NCBI GenBank assembly: GCA_039029935.1
Contig: JBCCFC010000828.1
Coordinates: forward strand, 1-6,325
Direction: 5' to 3'
Origin: G039029935 sp039029935
GTDB lineage: Bacteria; Chloroflexota; Anaerolineae; Caldilineales; Caldilineaceae
Length of the DNA stretch: 6,325 bases
The notes under the pieces: model-generated
The model's database searches: none
The model's input: only the letters and a program-made list of their open reading frames with translations
What the model was told of the DNA's origin: nothing
Program-made: the position numbers and the translations under genes
Part shown: in pieces, positions 1-5,823 of the stretch
Layout: the number at the start of each line of letters is the position of its first letter
Position numbering within the stretch: position 1 is the first letter of the stretch

Positions 1-81
1 GGACGGGATGCAGCATGGTTTGCTAGTACTTTACATTACATGAGGATACGGAAAGACAATTCCTACAATGTCACATGGTGA
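1..81 (+). CDS. possible C-terminal tail of a rightward gene (partial)
   Basis: Frame 1 is open from the left edge for 26 codons and ends at TGA 79-81. The visible peptide has a mixed, protein-like composition (it contains AAWFASTLHYMRIRKDN) but I do not recognise a family. Frames 2 and 3 close earlier. The only other support is context: a hairpin with T-runs on both sides follows at 158-200, as expected between two converging genes. Twenty-six codons can stay open by chance, so this is a weak call. Confidence 0.3.
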   Translation, partial: GRDAAWFASTLHYMRIRKDNSYNVTW

Positions 82-157
82 ACGCAATGGCAACTATCGA
101 CCAATATCAGCTTAACCCACAACACTGCTTAAGTAACCCAAATGTCTCGAACTGAAA
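82..157. other. short noncoding spacer, nothing recognised
   Basis: Between the possible gene tail and the terminator hairpin I see no convincing reading frame, repeat or promoter pair. It is most likely the 3' untranslated spacer between converging transcripts. Confidence 0.4.
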
Positions 158-200
158 AAAACAGGGTCATCATCACGAATGGCGATGATGACCCTGTTTT
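158..200. terminator. bidirectional intrinsic terminator
   Basis: The core stem is CAGGGTCATCATC (162-174) paired without mismatch to GATGATGACCCTG (184-196), with a 9-nt loop (175-183). Flanking A/T bases extend it to 17 bp (158-200). Read leftward, the stem is followed by seven T (161-155), a strong Rho-independent signature for the lipoprotein transcript, whose stop codon lies about 55 bases upstream. Read rightward it is followed by four T, so it could also stop a transcript entering from the left edge. Confidence 0.9.
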
Positions 201-255
201 GAATACTTCACTGCGAAGCGGGTACAATCAAGTCTAAGGGTATCTGGGCAAGTCA

Positions 256-903
256 CTACTCAGTCACAATAGTAATCAGTGCATCAAAGCCAACGCCTAA
301 TTCCATCCCCTCAGAGAACTCAACGAGGATTTCCCCATCGACAAGTTCGACTGTCGGCACAACGGTGGCGTCTTCACTCGCCGAAGCACTGACCACAGTC
401 AGCCCCTCAAAACTGATGTGATATCGCTCAAAAGTGTCGGCACCAACAATCCCCGTAGGGTCTATCTGCGCCCGTTCGCTGACATTAAAGACCATGCTGA
501 TGCTCTCTGCGCTGACATCGATATCGAAGATAATGCCATCATATTCAACATCATCACCAATGGTAGCCGTGGCCTCGTCAACAACCATCTCGTTGCCATT
601 GGTCATGGCCGCTTGAAAAGCATTGCGAATGGTCACGGTTGGACCATCGCTCATAACTGCGTCAGATGATGTCTCATCAGATAATGTCTCATCAGATAAT
701 GTCTCATCAGATGATGTCTCATCAGATAATGTCTCATCAGTTTGAGCCTCGGTAGTGTCGTCATCAGTATATGCCTCTGCGGACGACTCTGACGCCACAT
801 CTGACTCTACGGAGACGGGTTGAATGGGTGCGCAGGCTGCAAGTAATAGAAGCAATGCCAGCAGTGTCATAAGATAGGTCGTTCTTTGTATAACTGAAAT
901 CAT
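256..903 (-). CDS. lipoprotein with acidic SDET repeat spacer
   Basis: A 215-residue exported lipoprotein of unknown function. The N terminus has Arg7, a Leu-rich hydrophobic core and a lipobox LAAC with Cys24 as the predicted lipidated residue, so the mature protein should be tethered to the outer face of the membrane. Residues about 25-87 form an acidic Ser/Thr/Asp/Glu spacer that includes five DET[L/S]S-type pentapeptides (about 56-81). Residues about 88-215 alternate hydrophobic and polar positions with many Val, Ile and Gly, suggesting a compact beta-rich domain. I recognise no catalytic motif. The ATG at 903 is preceded by AAAGGA at normal spacing. The gene lies 51 bp after the DoxX-like gene on the same strand, with no terminator and no clear promoter between them, so the two are probably cotranscribed. 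The transcript ends at the hairpin 158-200. A surface-exposed or ligand-binding role is only a guess. Confidence 0.85.
   Translation of the reverse strand: MISVIQRTTYLMTLLALLLLLAACAPIQPVSVESDVASESSAEAYTDDDTTEAQTDETLSDETSSDETLSDETLSDETSSDAVMSDGPTVTIRNAFQAAMTNGNEMVVDEATATIGDDVEYDGIIFDIDVSAESISMVFNVSERAQIDPTGIVGADTFERYHISFEGLTVVSASASEDATVVPTVELVDGEILVEFSEGMELGVGFDALITIVTE
662..740. repeat. 15-bp in-frame tandem repeat inside lipoprotein gene
   Basis: Five direct copies of TCAGATRATGTCTCA (662-676, 677-691, 692-706, 707-721, 722-736) plus TCAG (737-740). Copies 1 and 4 carry GATGAT where copies 2, 3 and 5 carry GATAAT, which gives the Ser or Leu variants of the encoded pentapeptide. Because the unit is 15 bp, gain or loss of copies keeps the frame and only changes spacer length. 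Near-identity at DNA level suggests recent slippage or unequal recombination. Confidence 0.95.
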
Positions 904-954
904 ATTTTTGTCCTTTATGTATATCTTTACTTACAATCATTTTTTCTGAATTGA

Positions 955-1344
955 CTACCGACTCAGCGGCCAGCTATTGCGATTGAACCAACCAACAAGT
1001 GCCGCCAGTGTGGCAACCACGATGTTTACAGCATAGAACTGGCTGGCCCCAACCATCATATTGGAGTAGAGAGCACCCATCATGGTGGCAACGATAAGTC
1101 CTGCACCAATCAGCCGCGTCTGTCGAGGCCATAGCAGAATGGCAGCACCCGCCTCAATGATGCCTGTCAGAATATAGAACCAGTAGGGGTAGCCAAAGGC
1201 AACAAACTGCTGCCATAATTCCTTATTGCCCGCCAATTTCATGCCACCTGCAAAGAGCATGGCTACAGTCAATAGAGCCATAACGACATAAAGTCCATAT
1301 TGAAGAATGCGGTTTGTACCGCCTGTTGCTGTTATTGCGCTCAT
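955..1344 (-). CDS. DoxX-like four-helix membrane protein
   Basis: A 129-residue integral membrane protein with four hydrophobic segments, at about residues 13-34, 50-71, 76-95 and 101-119. The FAGGMKLAG stretch at the end of helix 1 followed by a W-x-x-F-x-x-F-G-Y-P element is typical of DoxX/DoxX-like proteins, and the length fits the DoxX_2 group. Family members are small quinone-associated or redox-linked membrane proteins, but most, including this kind, have no proven reaction. The ATG at 1344 is preceded on the minus strand by AGGAG with about 7-8 nt spacing, which settles the start. It is the first gene of the leftward pair with the lipoprotein, and it diverges from the BTAD regulator gene. 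The regulation suggested by the shared intergenic repeats is inference. Confidence 0.85.
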   Translation of the reverse strand: MSAITATGGTNRILQYGLYVVMALLTVAMLFAGGMKLAGNKELWQQFVAFGYPYWFYILTGIIEAGAAILLWPRQTRLIGAGLIVATMMGALYSNMMVGASQFYAVNIVVATLAALVGWFNRNSWPLSR

Positions 1345-1395
1345 TTCTAATCTCCTTGATTTAATACGCTGTCAATAAAATAGTTGCTTGTCAAC

Positions 1396-1401
1396 ATTGT
1401 A
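1396..1401 (-). promoter_or_regulatory. candidate -10 of the DoxX/lipoprotein operon
   Basis: On the minus strand TACAAT occupies 1401-1396, giving a start near 1389 and a leader of about 45 nt that contains the AGGAG ribosome site. There is no recognisable -35 at 17 bp (it would be GCTTCT). The region upstream is instead occupied by TTTAGGACGC-type direct repeats, the nearest (degenerate) one ending 8 bp before the hexamer. That geometry resembles SARP-activated promoters, where the last repeat lies about 8 bp from the -10. A plus-strand TATAAT (1400-1405) overlaps it. Two minus-strand TTGACA hexamers (1394-1389 and 1375-1370) have no partner at usable spacing. Confidence 0.4.
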
Positions 1402-1409
1402 TAATTTGT

Positions 1410-1475
1410 GTGTCCGAAAGAAGCGTCCTAAACAGGCAGAGAGAGCGTCCTAAATGTTTGGATGAGCGTCCCAAA
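1410..1475 (+). repeat. helically phased direct repeats, candidate regulator operator
   Basis: Three close copies GCGTCCTAAA (1423-1432), GCGTCCTAAA (1445-1454) and GCGTCCCAAA (1466-1475), plus a degenerate GTGTCCGAAA (1410-1419, 8 of 10 matches). Start-to-start distances of the good copies are 22 and 21 bp, about two helical turns, so they lie on one DNA face. The first interval is not a multiple of three, so the copies sit in different reading frames and the repetition is a DNA-level, not protein-level, feature. SARP/BTAD regulators are known to bind short direct repeats spaced 11 or 22 bp. The repeats lie upstream of a candidate promoter for the regulator gene itself and also upstream, on the other strand, of the DoxX/lipoprotein pair. 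Confidence 0.65.
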
Positions 1476-1480
1476 AGTCT

Positions 1481-1510
1481 TTGCTCGATTGTTGATGCAT
1501 GGACTATAAT
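1481..1510 (+). promoter_or_regulatory. candidate leaderless promoter of the regulator gene
   Basis: TTGCTC (1481-1486), an 18-bp spacer and a perfect TATAAT (1505-1510). The hexamer ends 7 bp before the ATG at 1518, so a normal start would fall on or next to the A of the start codon and give a leaderless mRNA. This fits the absence of any Shine-Dalgarno sequence before 1518. The -35 is weak (3 of 6), as in activator-dependent promoters, and the phased repeats 1423-1475 lie just upstream. A second TATAAT at 1400-1405 has no convincing -35. Confidence 0.5.
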
Positions 1511-1517
1511 CTTGGGC

Positions 1518-4379
1518 ATGATCACATTATCGTTGCTTGGTTCACCACAAATCCATGTTGATGGCAATGCCGTCCCCTTCACAGTTGCCAAAGGATATGC
1601 GTTGCTGGCGTACTTGGCACTCAGCGAGACACCACAGTCACGCACATTCTTGATGAACCTCCTATGGGCGAAGAGTGATCCGGTAGCCGGACGTAAAAAT
1701 CTACGCAATCATTTATCGCTGATCCGGAAAGCGTTAGGTGAAGAAGCACTGGTGATTGAAGATGATTTGGTTTGCCTATCAAACGAGGTCACGACGGATG
1801 TCTTGCAGTTTGCCAGCGGATTGACGACCCAATTACAGCAGGCACATATCGATCCTGACAGAACAGCCTCACTGATTGCCCACTGGCGTGGCCCGCTGCT
1901 GGATACGCTACGCCTCCACGATGCCCCTGACTTTGAACTCTGGCTGCTGGCAGAGCGCGAACGATTAGAACAGCTTTATCGTCAAGGGTTGTTACGACTG
2001 GCACAGGTCTATCACACTGCTGAACGATGGGCCGATTTGGTGACGACTACACAGACTGCTCGCAAACACGATGACACGGATGAAGTAATGGCGCGTCTGC
2101 TGATGGAGTCATATACACGGTTGGGGCAAAAGAGCCAAGCCCTGAAGGTCTATGAGCAGATAGGAAAAGTGCTGCGGCGTGAATTGAATGTTGAGCCACA
2201 GCCCGAAACGGTTGCGTTATACAAGGCTATTTTGCAGGACACATTGGACGTTGCGTCCCAACCGAATATGTCCCCTGCAGCTAATACAGTAGAAACAACC
2301 GATATGGGCAAGTTGCCGCCTCTTGTGGGTAGAACTGCCGAGCTAGCTACCCTGCGTCAGTGTTATGAGAAGGTGTTACAGAGACAGATGCAGGTTGTGC
2401 TGTTGGCGGGTACACTTGGCATTGGCAAAACTTCGCTCTGGCAGACTTGGGCTGCTCAGGTCATTGCACAACAACAATCGAGCGGCCCCATTCTGCTAGA
2501 GACAGTGTGCTTGAATACGACCCAACCGTTATCCTTCGGTCCCATCATTCGGCTACTCAATCGAGAAATGGTGCGCAGTCAACTGCCCCGCTTGGCCTCG
2601 GGGTGGCGTCGCTTGCTGACGCGGTTGCACCCTGATCTATCGACAGAATCATCTATATCGCCACCGTCGTCGCCACTGTCACCGTCGCCGTCACCATCCA
2701 TACCATCCGACTTCATCACCGAACAGGTACTGACACAGAGCTTCGAGGCACTGACACAACTTCTACGCATCCTGCCCTTTCGTCCACTGCTGTTTTTCAT
2801 TGATGATCTGCACTGGGTAGACCAGACGACGTTGGACTGGTTGACCTACCTTATGGATCGGATGAAAAATGAGCAACTATTGCTTGTGGCGGCATATCAA
2901 CCAGAGGAGACGCCCATGCATCTCAACCAAACACTCTCACACTGGCATCGCATCGGGCAACTCACGCGTGTGGATGTGCCAAGCCTCACCCTAGACGACG
3001 CAACTGAGCTTGTGAACGCCTTGGCTGTTGATGTGGACGACGTTGCGCACATGCATCGGCAGAGCGGTGGCAACCCCTATATTTTCAAACAACTCCTGCA
3101 GACATCGGAGCAGGATTTACCGCTAGACCTGACGCAGATGATGATCACGCGCATTGCTCAACTGCCAAATGATGCTCAACAACTGTTACAAGCGGCGGCT
3201 GTGCTGGAACCAGGCATCCACTTTGAGTTGTTGCAGCAACTCAGCAAGTGTAGCGAAGAAGAGACGGTCGATGGGGTGGATATACTGCTGGATGCTAATA
3301 TGCTACGTGAAGAAGGGCAAGCCTATGCATTTGTACAGCCCTTTCTGGCCCACGTTATCCACCAACAATTGAGCCATACCCGACGGCGTTTTCTACATCG
3401 GCGTGCGGCAGAGATGCTGGAGATGATCTATGCTGAGGAGCTTGACCGTGTCACCGTACAACTCATCCGTCATCATGCCGAAGCACAACAGCTTGACCGT
3501 GCTGCACATTATGCTGAAATGGCGGGGCATCATGCCTTTGCGATTGGGGCCATGCATGAAGCCAAGCGTTTTCTGGCGCAGGCAATCGAATACGAAGAGA
3601 CCCCCGCTCGTCTTTTTGAATTGGGTCGTGTACTGACCTATCTGTCTGGGCAACTCACACAGGGACGCCAGATGATGCAAGAGGGGTATGCGCAAATGCT
3701 CGCAGACGGAAACAAGTTTGCGGCTGGTGCGGCGGCTGTCAAGCTGACCTTTAGCTATTTCTATGCGGGTACAAATCAAGACGTTATGACATGGGCGGAA
3801 CGTGCCCAAGCGCATTTTGAGGAAAATCCAGCTATTGAGGACGAACGATACCCCGAAATGGCTTGTGGTCTTTACTTTGCGTTAGGCATTAGTTGCTTAC
3901 GCACAGAGCGATTTGATCAAGCCGAAACCCATCTGCAACAGGCCATCGCCTTTAGCACAGCGCATAACCTAACGGTTCTTCCGGCAATCCTCAGTTGGGG
4001 TGGACTCAGCCGCGTCTATGTCGAGCGGTGTGATTATGAGCAGGCGTATGAGGCGGGTCAACAGGCTGTGGCAGGCGCACAGGCAGCAAACAACCTGTAC
4101 CACCACGTGATAGGCTATAGCCATTTGGCCCGAGTTGCGTATTTGTCTGGGAAATTAGAGGTGGCTGAGGCGCACGTCACCGAGGCACTCGCCTTAGCGG
4201 AGGCATATGTGATTCAGCGACCTATGCAATATATATTGCGTACTCATGGTGATATAGCGCTGGCACAAAACAAACCAGCGGTGGCAAAAGCGTGGTTTCA
4301 ACAAGCATTGACCGAGGCACAAACATATGAGAATCAGGACCTTATTGCCGAAGTTCAGATGAAATTAGCCGATTGTTGA
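1518..4379 (+). CDS. BTAD/SARP-type regulator with STAND ATPase and TPR tail
   Basis: A 953-residue cytoplasmic transcription regulator. Residues 1-94 are an OmpR-type winged helix (ITLSLLGSPQIHVDGNAV opening, then LRNHLSLIRKALG recognition-helix region). Residues about 95-239 are the bacterial transcriptional activator domain (helical, with ELWLLAERERLEQLYR and LRRELNVEPQPETVALY). Residues 267 to about 490 are an AAA_16/STAND ATPase: LVGRTAEL entry motif, P-loop GTLGIGKT at 298-305, Walker B LLFFIDD at 424-430 followed by LHWVD. The rest is TPR-like helical repeats (roughly 640-950) that probably bind a ligand or partner. A Ser/Pro-rich stretch at about 375-397 interrupts the ATPase. The frame is open back to GTG 1410, but the winged helix begins exactly at ATG 1518, the upstream 36 codons consist of the phased DNA repeats, and a TATAAT lies just before 1518. 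I therefore chose 1518, although no ribosome site precedes it. The gene diverges from the DoxX/lipoprotein pair, a likely target. No intrinsic terminator is visible after the stop. The signal sensed is unknown. Confidence 0.88.
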   Translation: MITLSLLGSPQIHVDGNAVPFTVAKGYALLAYLALSETPQSRTFLMNLLWAKSDPVAGRKNLRNHLSLIRKALGEEALVIEDDLVCLSNEVTTDVLQFASGLTTQLQQAHIDPDRTASLIAHWRGPLLDTLRLHDAPDFELWLLAERERLEQLYRQGLLRLAQVYHTAERWADLVTTTQTARKHDDTDEVMARLLMESYTRLGQKSQALKVYEQIGKVLRRELNVEPQPETVALYKAILQDTLDVASQPNMSPAANTVETTDMGKLPPLVGRTAELATLRQCYEKVLQRQMQVVLLAGTLGIGKTSLWQTWAAQVIAQQQSSGPILLETVCLNTTQPLSFGPIIRLLNREMVRSQLPRLASGWRRLLTRLHPDLSTESSISPPSSPLSPSPSPSIPSDFITEQVLTQSFEALTQLLRILPFRPLLFFIDDLHWVDQTTLDWLTYLMDRMKNEQLLLVAAYQPEETPMHLNQTLSHWHRIGQLTRVDVPSLTLDDATELVNALAVDVDDVAHMHRQSGGNPYIFKQLLQTSEQDLPLDLTQMMITRIAQLPNDAQQLLQAAAVLEPGIHFELLQQLSKCSEEETVDGVDILLDANMLREEGQAYAFVQPFLAHVIHQQLSHTRRRFLHRRAAEMLEMIYAEELDRVTVQLIRHHAEAQQLDRAAHYAEMAGHHAFAIGAMHEAKRFLAQAIEYEETPARLFELGRVLTYLSGQLTQGRQMMQEGYAQMLADGNKFAAGAAAVKLTFSYFYAGTNQDVMTWAERAQAHFEENPAIEDERYPEMACGLYFALGISCLRTERFDQAETHLQQAIAFSTAHNLTVLPAILSWGGLSRVYVERCDYEQAYEAGQQAVAGAQAANNLYHHVIGYSHLARVAYLSGKLEVAEAHVTEALALAEAYVIQRPMQYILRTHGDIALAQNKPAVAKAWFQQALTEAQTYENQDLIAEVQMKLADC
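2656..2708 (+). repeat. Ser/Pro codon microsatellite inside the ATPase
   Basis: A run of near-repeats of the type CCRTCR encodes alternating Ser and Pro (for example SPLSPSPSPSIPS) between the P-loop and Walker B of the regulator. The frame is kept. It resembles a slippage-expanded flexible loop inserted in the ATPase domain and is unlike the rest of the protein in composition. Confidence 0.75.
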
Positions 4380-4438
4380 TCATATCTGTCATGGTGATGT
4401 GGTGGAGTAGCTGCAGCGTTACCGTCAAACTCAAAATC

Positions 4439-4467
4439 TTGACAAAATTTTTTAAACCAGCCATACT
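4439..4467 (+). promoter_or_regulatory. sigma70-type promoter for AbrB-like/FeoB-like operon
   Basis: A perfect TTGACA (4439-4444), a 17-bp A/T-rich spacer and CATACT (4462-4467, 4 of 6). The predicted start is near 4474, about 44 nt before the AbrB-like ATG. The -10 and start point are covered by the palindrome 4464-4495, a typical repressor geometry. An alternative pair, ATGACT (4479-4484) and TATAAA (4503-4508) with 18 bp between, would start almost at the ATG and is less convincing. Confidence 0.65.
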
Positions 4468-4495
4468 GAGTTTCAATCATGACTGAAACTCAGTA
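4464..4495. promoter_or_regulatory. 32-bp near-perfect palindrome, candidate operator
   Basis: The left arm TACTGAGTTTCA (4464-4475) is matched exactly by TGAAACTCAGTA (4484-4495). The 8-bp centre contains the palindromic TCATGA on the same axis, so only one base pair (4476/4483) breaks full symmetry. No T-run follows on either strand, which argues against a terminator, while overlap with the -10 and predicted start argues for a dimeric repressor site. It does not match the Fur, DtxR or NikR consensus patterns as I know them. The adjacent AbrB-like protein or an unlinked metal regulator could be the binder. Confidence 0.7.
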
Positions 4496-4517
4496 CTCTA
4501 ATTATAAAGAGCTTTAA

Positions 4518-4685
4518 ATGGACGCAACAGTGCAAATTCTTCAGCGTGGGCTGATGACAATATCAACTGAATTGCGGCGCAAATATAATCTTAAGCAGAG
4601 CGATACGTTAGATGCGATTACGGTGGCGAAACTTGGGACGTTTATTCAAGAGATACGTCAGTTATTGACCGGACTTTCAACATAA
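4518..4685 (+). CDS. short AbrB/MazE-like DNA-binding protein
   Basis: A 55-residue protein. The first half fits the AbrB/MazE/SpoVT swapped-hairpin pattern: VQILQRGLMTIS (strand, RG turn, strand), then ELRRKYNLKQSDTLDAI, which mirrors the family's P-x-E-L-R-x-K-x-x-(I/L)-x-x-G-D. The usual Gly before Asp is Ser here (QSD), and the expected second strand pair (…DG-x-(I/L)-x-L-x-P) is absent. The chain goes straight into a predicted helix, AKLGTFIQEIRQLL. This looks like a shortened family member or a relic with an internal deletion. ATG 4518 is preceded by a weak AAAGAG (4506-4511). The stop is 25 bp before the FeoB-like ATG, so the two are probably cotranscribed from the promoter at 4439. 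Roles as autorepressor, as antitoxin remnant, or as a small partner of the transporter (as FeoC is in enterobacteria) are all inference. Confidence 0.65.
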   Translation: MDATVQILQRGLMTISTELRRKYNLKQSDTLDAITVAKLGTFIQEIRQLLTGLST

Positions 4686-4710
4686 ACAGTTTGGTAGGGA
4701 AAAGGCGAAC

Positions 4711-5823
4711 ATGATAGAGGTGCATAGGACTACAGAACGATGGACATCTTGGCTGTCACTGTGGGCAATGGCTCTTCTCTTTGGCCTCCCCGTCTATCTG
4801 GCCTATCTCTTTGCCGACTGGTTTCAGCCTATCGGTGACACCTATGCCATCACACCACTTGCGACATGGCTGGCCCCACTGAACGAAATCTCACCGCTCC
4901 TCCACACATTACTCGTCGGTGATTACGGGGTGATTACACTGGGCTGGTACTCCTTTTTATGGGCATTCCCCGTTGTGTTGTTGATCGGCATCAGCGTGGC
5001 AATCACCGATGAAATTGGGCTAAAGGCGCGCATCACGGCAGCACTCGACCCTTGGTTACGCCGCATCGGGTTGCATGGACGTGACCTCATCCCTATATTG
5101 ACGGGCTTTGGTTGTAACGTTGTCGCTGTGCATGAAAGCCGTGCCTGCGATGTCTGCACACGCAAAGCCTGTGTCTCGCTCATCGCCTTTGGGTCAGCCT
5201 GTAGCTATCAGATCGGCGCATCACTCTCGCTCTTCAACTCAGCGCAACATCCCTGGCTCTTTGCTCCCTATCTGTTCGTACTCTTCATCACCGGAGCGAT
5301 CTATACACGACTATGGCACAAACCACTGCTGCCTGACACAACCTTACCAGATACACACCACACACCATTAAAAAAGCCGACCGTTCATGGCATCTGGCGG
5401 CGACTGCGAGATGTTCTCACCCAATTTTTGACCGAAGCCATGCCCATCTTTCTCATCGTCTGTGTGATTGGCAGCGTCCTCGCCTACAGCGGCATTCTGG
5501 CACAACTGGCGATGTGGGTAGCGCCGACATTGAGGCTATTTGGCTTACCCGGCGAAGTCGCACCGGGCATCATCTTCTCGATTGTGCGCAAAGATGGCCT
5601 GCTTGCTCTCAATCAAGGTGAAGGCGCATTGCTGGCAACCCTCACCGCCGGGCAAGTCCTTGTGCTGGTCTATCTGGCCTCAACACTCACAGCCTGTCTA
5701 TTTACGCTGTGGAGTATCCGCAATGAGTTGGGTTGGCGGTATGCGGGAATGCTGGCGGGGCGGCAGGCGGTGACATCGTTGGTGAGTACGTTGCTGTTGG
5801 CGGGGTTGGTTTTGTGGGTGTGA
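4711..5823 (+). CDS. FeoB-type membrane permease lacking the GTPase domain
   Basis: A 370-residue polytopic membrane protein matching the transmembrane part of the ferrous-iron transporter FeoB. The first Gate region has PILTGFGCNVVAVHESR (about 128-144), corresponding to the FeoB GFGCNVPA-x-x-x-TR motif, followed by FGSACSYQIG (160-169), corresponding to its second conserved Cys segment. The second Gate half has PGIIFSIVRKDGLLAL (285-300) and the C terminus has the FeoB-like TACLFTLWSIRNELGWRYA. Hydrophobic segments occur near 14-36, 75-98, 125-140, 155-175, 183-199, 240-262, 283-300, 313-334 and 350-369. The N-terminal G domain (G1 GNPNxGKS and following motifs) is absent, so this is about half of a normal FeoB. 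Cys146, Cys149 and Cys154 add a small Cys cluster near Cys135 and Cys164. AGGGAAAAGG lies just before the ATG. Substrate is likely a divalent metal such as Fe(II), by family only; annotation pipelines may call it a nucleoside-recognition (Gate) protein. Energy coupling, or a separate G protein, is not visible here. Confidence 0.82.
   Translation: MIEVHRTTERWTSWLSLWAMALLFGLPVYLAYLFADWFQPIGDTYAITPLATWLAPLNEISPLLHTLLVGDYGVITLGWYSFLWAFPVVLLIGISVAITDEIGLKARITAALDPWLRRIGLHGRDLIPILTGFGCNVVAVHESRACDVCTRKACVSLIAFGSACSYQIGASLSLFNSAQHPWLFAPYLFVLFITGAIYTRLWHKPLLPDTTLPDTHHTPLKKPTVHGIWRRLRDVLTQFLTEAMPIFLIVCVIGSVLAYSGILAQLAMWVAPTLRLFGLPGEVAPGIIFSIVRKDGLLALNQGEGALLATLTAGQVLVLVYLASTLTACLFTLWSIRNELGWRYAGMLAGRQAVTSLVSTLLLAGLVLWV

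Noticed and set aside
418..669. Plus-strand frames opposite the lipoprotein
   Set aside because: The lipoprotein has signal peptide, lipobox, ribosome site and terminator; the opposite frames have none of these.
662..740. Possible CRISPR-like array
   Set aside because: The units are contiguous 15-mers without spacers and encode an in-frame peptide repeat.
1370..1394. Two minus-strand TTGACA hexamers as -35 elements for the DoxX-like gene
   Set aside because: Neither has a good -10 at 16-18 bp; the second would place the -10 on the ribosome site.
1410..1517. GTG-initiated 36-residue extension of the BTAD regulator
   Set aside because: The domain starts at ATG 1518, the extension is made of out-of-phase DNA repeats, and a promoter-like TATAAT lies inside it. 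No ribosome site precedes 1410.
1391..1708. Minus-strand frame of 105 codons opposite the regulator start
   Set aside because: It lies antisense to the well-supported winged-helix domain and has no recognisable protein features.
3393..3815. Minus-strand frame of 140 codons
   Set aside because: It is antisense to the helical-repeat part of the regulator, with no start signal and no family likeness; it is a codon-bias shadow.
4464..4495. Palindrome read as an intrinsic terminator for the regulator gene
   Set aside because: No T-run follows the stem on either strand, and it overlaps a promoter -10 and predicted start.
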